Shown here: positions 63,041-64,000 of the stretch, one piece after another
How positions within the stretch are numbered: position 1 is the stretch's first letter
How the letters are laid out: each line of letters opens with the position of its first letter
Assembly: GCF_040054535.1 (NCBI RefSeq)
Contig: NC_090785.1
Location: 18,947,001 to 19,011,000, forward strand
Origin: Antennarius striatus
Taxonomy: Eukaryota > Chordata > Actinopteri > Lophiiformes > Antennariidae
Length of the DNA stretch: 64,000 nucleotides
Direction of reading: 5' to 3'
The notes under the pieces: generated by a model
Told to the model about the DNA's origin: nothing
Seen by the model: only the letters and a program-made list of their open reading frames with translations
Databases searched by the model: none
Translations under genes and position numbers: made by a program

Positions 63041-64000
63041 TAGACTGTGTCAGGGAAATTCTTCCTGCTAAACTGAGATTTGCTAATTCTCTGAAGAAGT
63101 ATGAATTATGGACACAGTGTGATAGACCATTTCTCTTTAATACATGTGGTGTGCCAAATGCTGTGACAACTGTTAGAGCATTTGGAATTTTATACTTGTT
63201 CAAGCCCAGCTCAACAACAGATTTACATTTACAACACACAGATGTTTTACCCTCTGGCTTCCTAGAAGGGGGTAAACTTCTTTTGATCTTTTCTAGGGTC
63301 AGGGGAAGCCTTTTTGTCTCAAGCAATCATGAATACGCCAACCCCCACAAGGCTCAATGGCTCCCAAAACCTTAACACAAACATTTTTCTCAGCTGAGTG
63401 TGACCGGAGCTGCAACCCGAGATCTCACGTTCTGTATTCAAATCTGACCACTCTACAATAAACCTAAAAATAAATCCTTTGAACTCCGAGGTAAATTCTA
63501 CTGGTGATTTTTAGCATGTAGGAAATTTCTCTGAGACGAGAGGGAGACTTATAATACTGACAATGGAAGCGTTCGTTTTCCATATTCTAAGAGTTGGTAG
63601 AGTTAGGGAGGATCAGTACGTATATGTAGAGACCTGAAAAATTGCTTTTCATAATAGGTCCCCTTTAAAGATTTTTTGTTTTACAAATAAAAACTTCTAA
63701 AATTTGTTATTGACTCAGAAGTGGTATCTGTTAGAATAATGTACATTTATCCCATATTTACATCCCTTTATTCTTTATACTGCATACCATGAGCATATAA
63801 ATGTGGGTTTGTGTGATTGTCTTGCTATGCACTGAGTTATGTTTAGGCAGAGGTCAAAAGGTCAAAGCTGAGGTAGCAGCTAATGACTATTTTAAGACGT
63901 AAACCTTGACCTGCTGAAAAAAGGACAATACCATAAAAAAAAAAAGGAAGAGGTTTTACACTTGTGACATTATACCATACATGGTGCATTGCTGATATTC
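63041..64000 (+). mobile_element. Second copy of the retroviral leader/LTR sequence, opposite orientation to 50-51.6 kb
   Basis: 63.05-63.25 kb matches the complement of 50.1-50.38 kb, and 63.70-64.00 kb matches the complement of 51.31-51.61 kb. AATAAA-type signals occur near 63.46 kb. The element runs off the end of the window. No coding remnant was recognised. Confidence 0.6.

Overview
The window is genomic DNA from a vertebrate, almost certainly a ray-finned (teleost) fish. Coding exons are short, in phase and bounded by GT-AG sites. Long CA/TG microsatellites are abundant. The repeats are of types common in teleosts: V-SINE/DANA-like SINEs, a Rex1/L2-like LINE, gypsy and endogenous retrovirus pieces, and a TA-flanked MITE. 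There are no bacterial features such as operons or ribosome binding sites.

Region 1 (about 1-4.7 kb) has no recognisable gene. Region 2 (about 4.7-35 kb, possibly to 42 kb) is one minus-strand gene of the CRACD/CRACDL (KIAA1211/KIAA1211L) family, which encodes regulators of actin capping protein. I could place 16 coding exons whose phases agree at every junction. They give 3,900 nt, or about 1,299 residues, and contain the family's N-terminal basic block, the SHDSVF segment, the LDNSAARHK segment, a very acidic centre and the ALAKKKAKAWS tail. Two candidate first coding exons (35.0 kb and 42.0 kb) both end in the phase that exon 2 needs. The introns hold a 502-bp MITE, a dense microsatellite cluster and SINE debris.

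Region 3 (about 35-42.9 kb) is upstream, repeat-rich DNA with microsatellites, a 28-bp minisatellite and SINE fragments. Region 4 (about 42.9-56.3 kb) holds two tandem minus-strand copies of the scavenger mRNA decapping enzyme gene dcps. Both are intact (332 and 336 residues), with six exons each; exons 1-5 match in length between the copies. The catalytic HIT triad and cap-contacting residues are kept in both. About 8 kb of nested mobile elements separates them: a LINE, a broken endogenous retrovirus, and two SINEs inserted in that retrovirus.

Region 5 (about 56.3-64 kb) has no host gene that I can support. It holds SINE tails, a gypsy pol remnant, a long CA tract, and sequence inverted with respect to the 50-51.6 kb retroviral region.

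The most interesting points are the uneven divergence of the dcps pair (exons 4-5 nearly identical, exons 1, 3 and 6 much more divergent), the alternative cracd first exons, and the nested retroviral/SINE block between the dcps copies. I did not find a clearly new biological system. All reading was by eye, with no database search.
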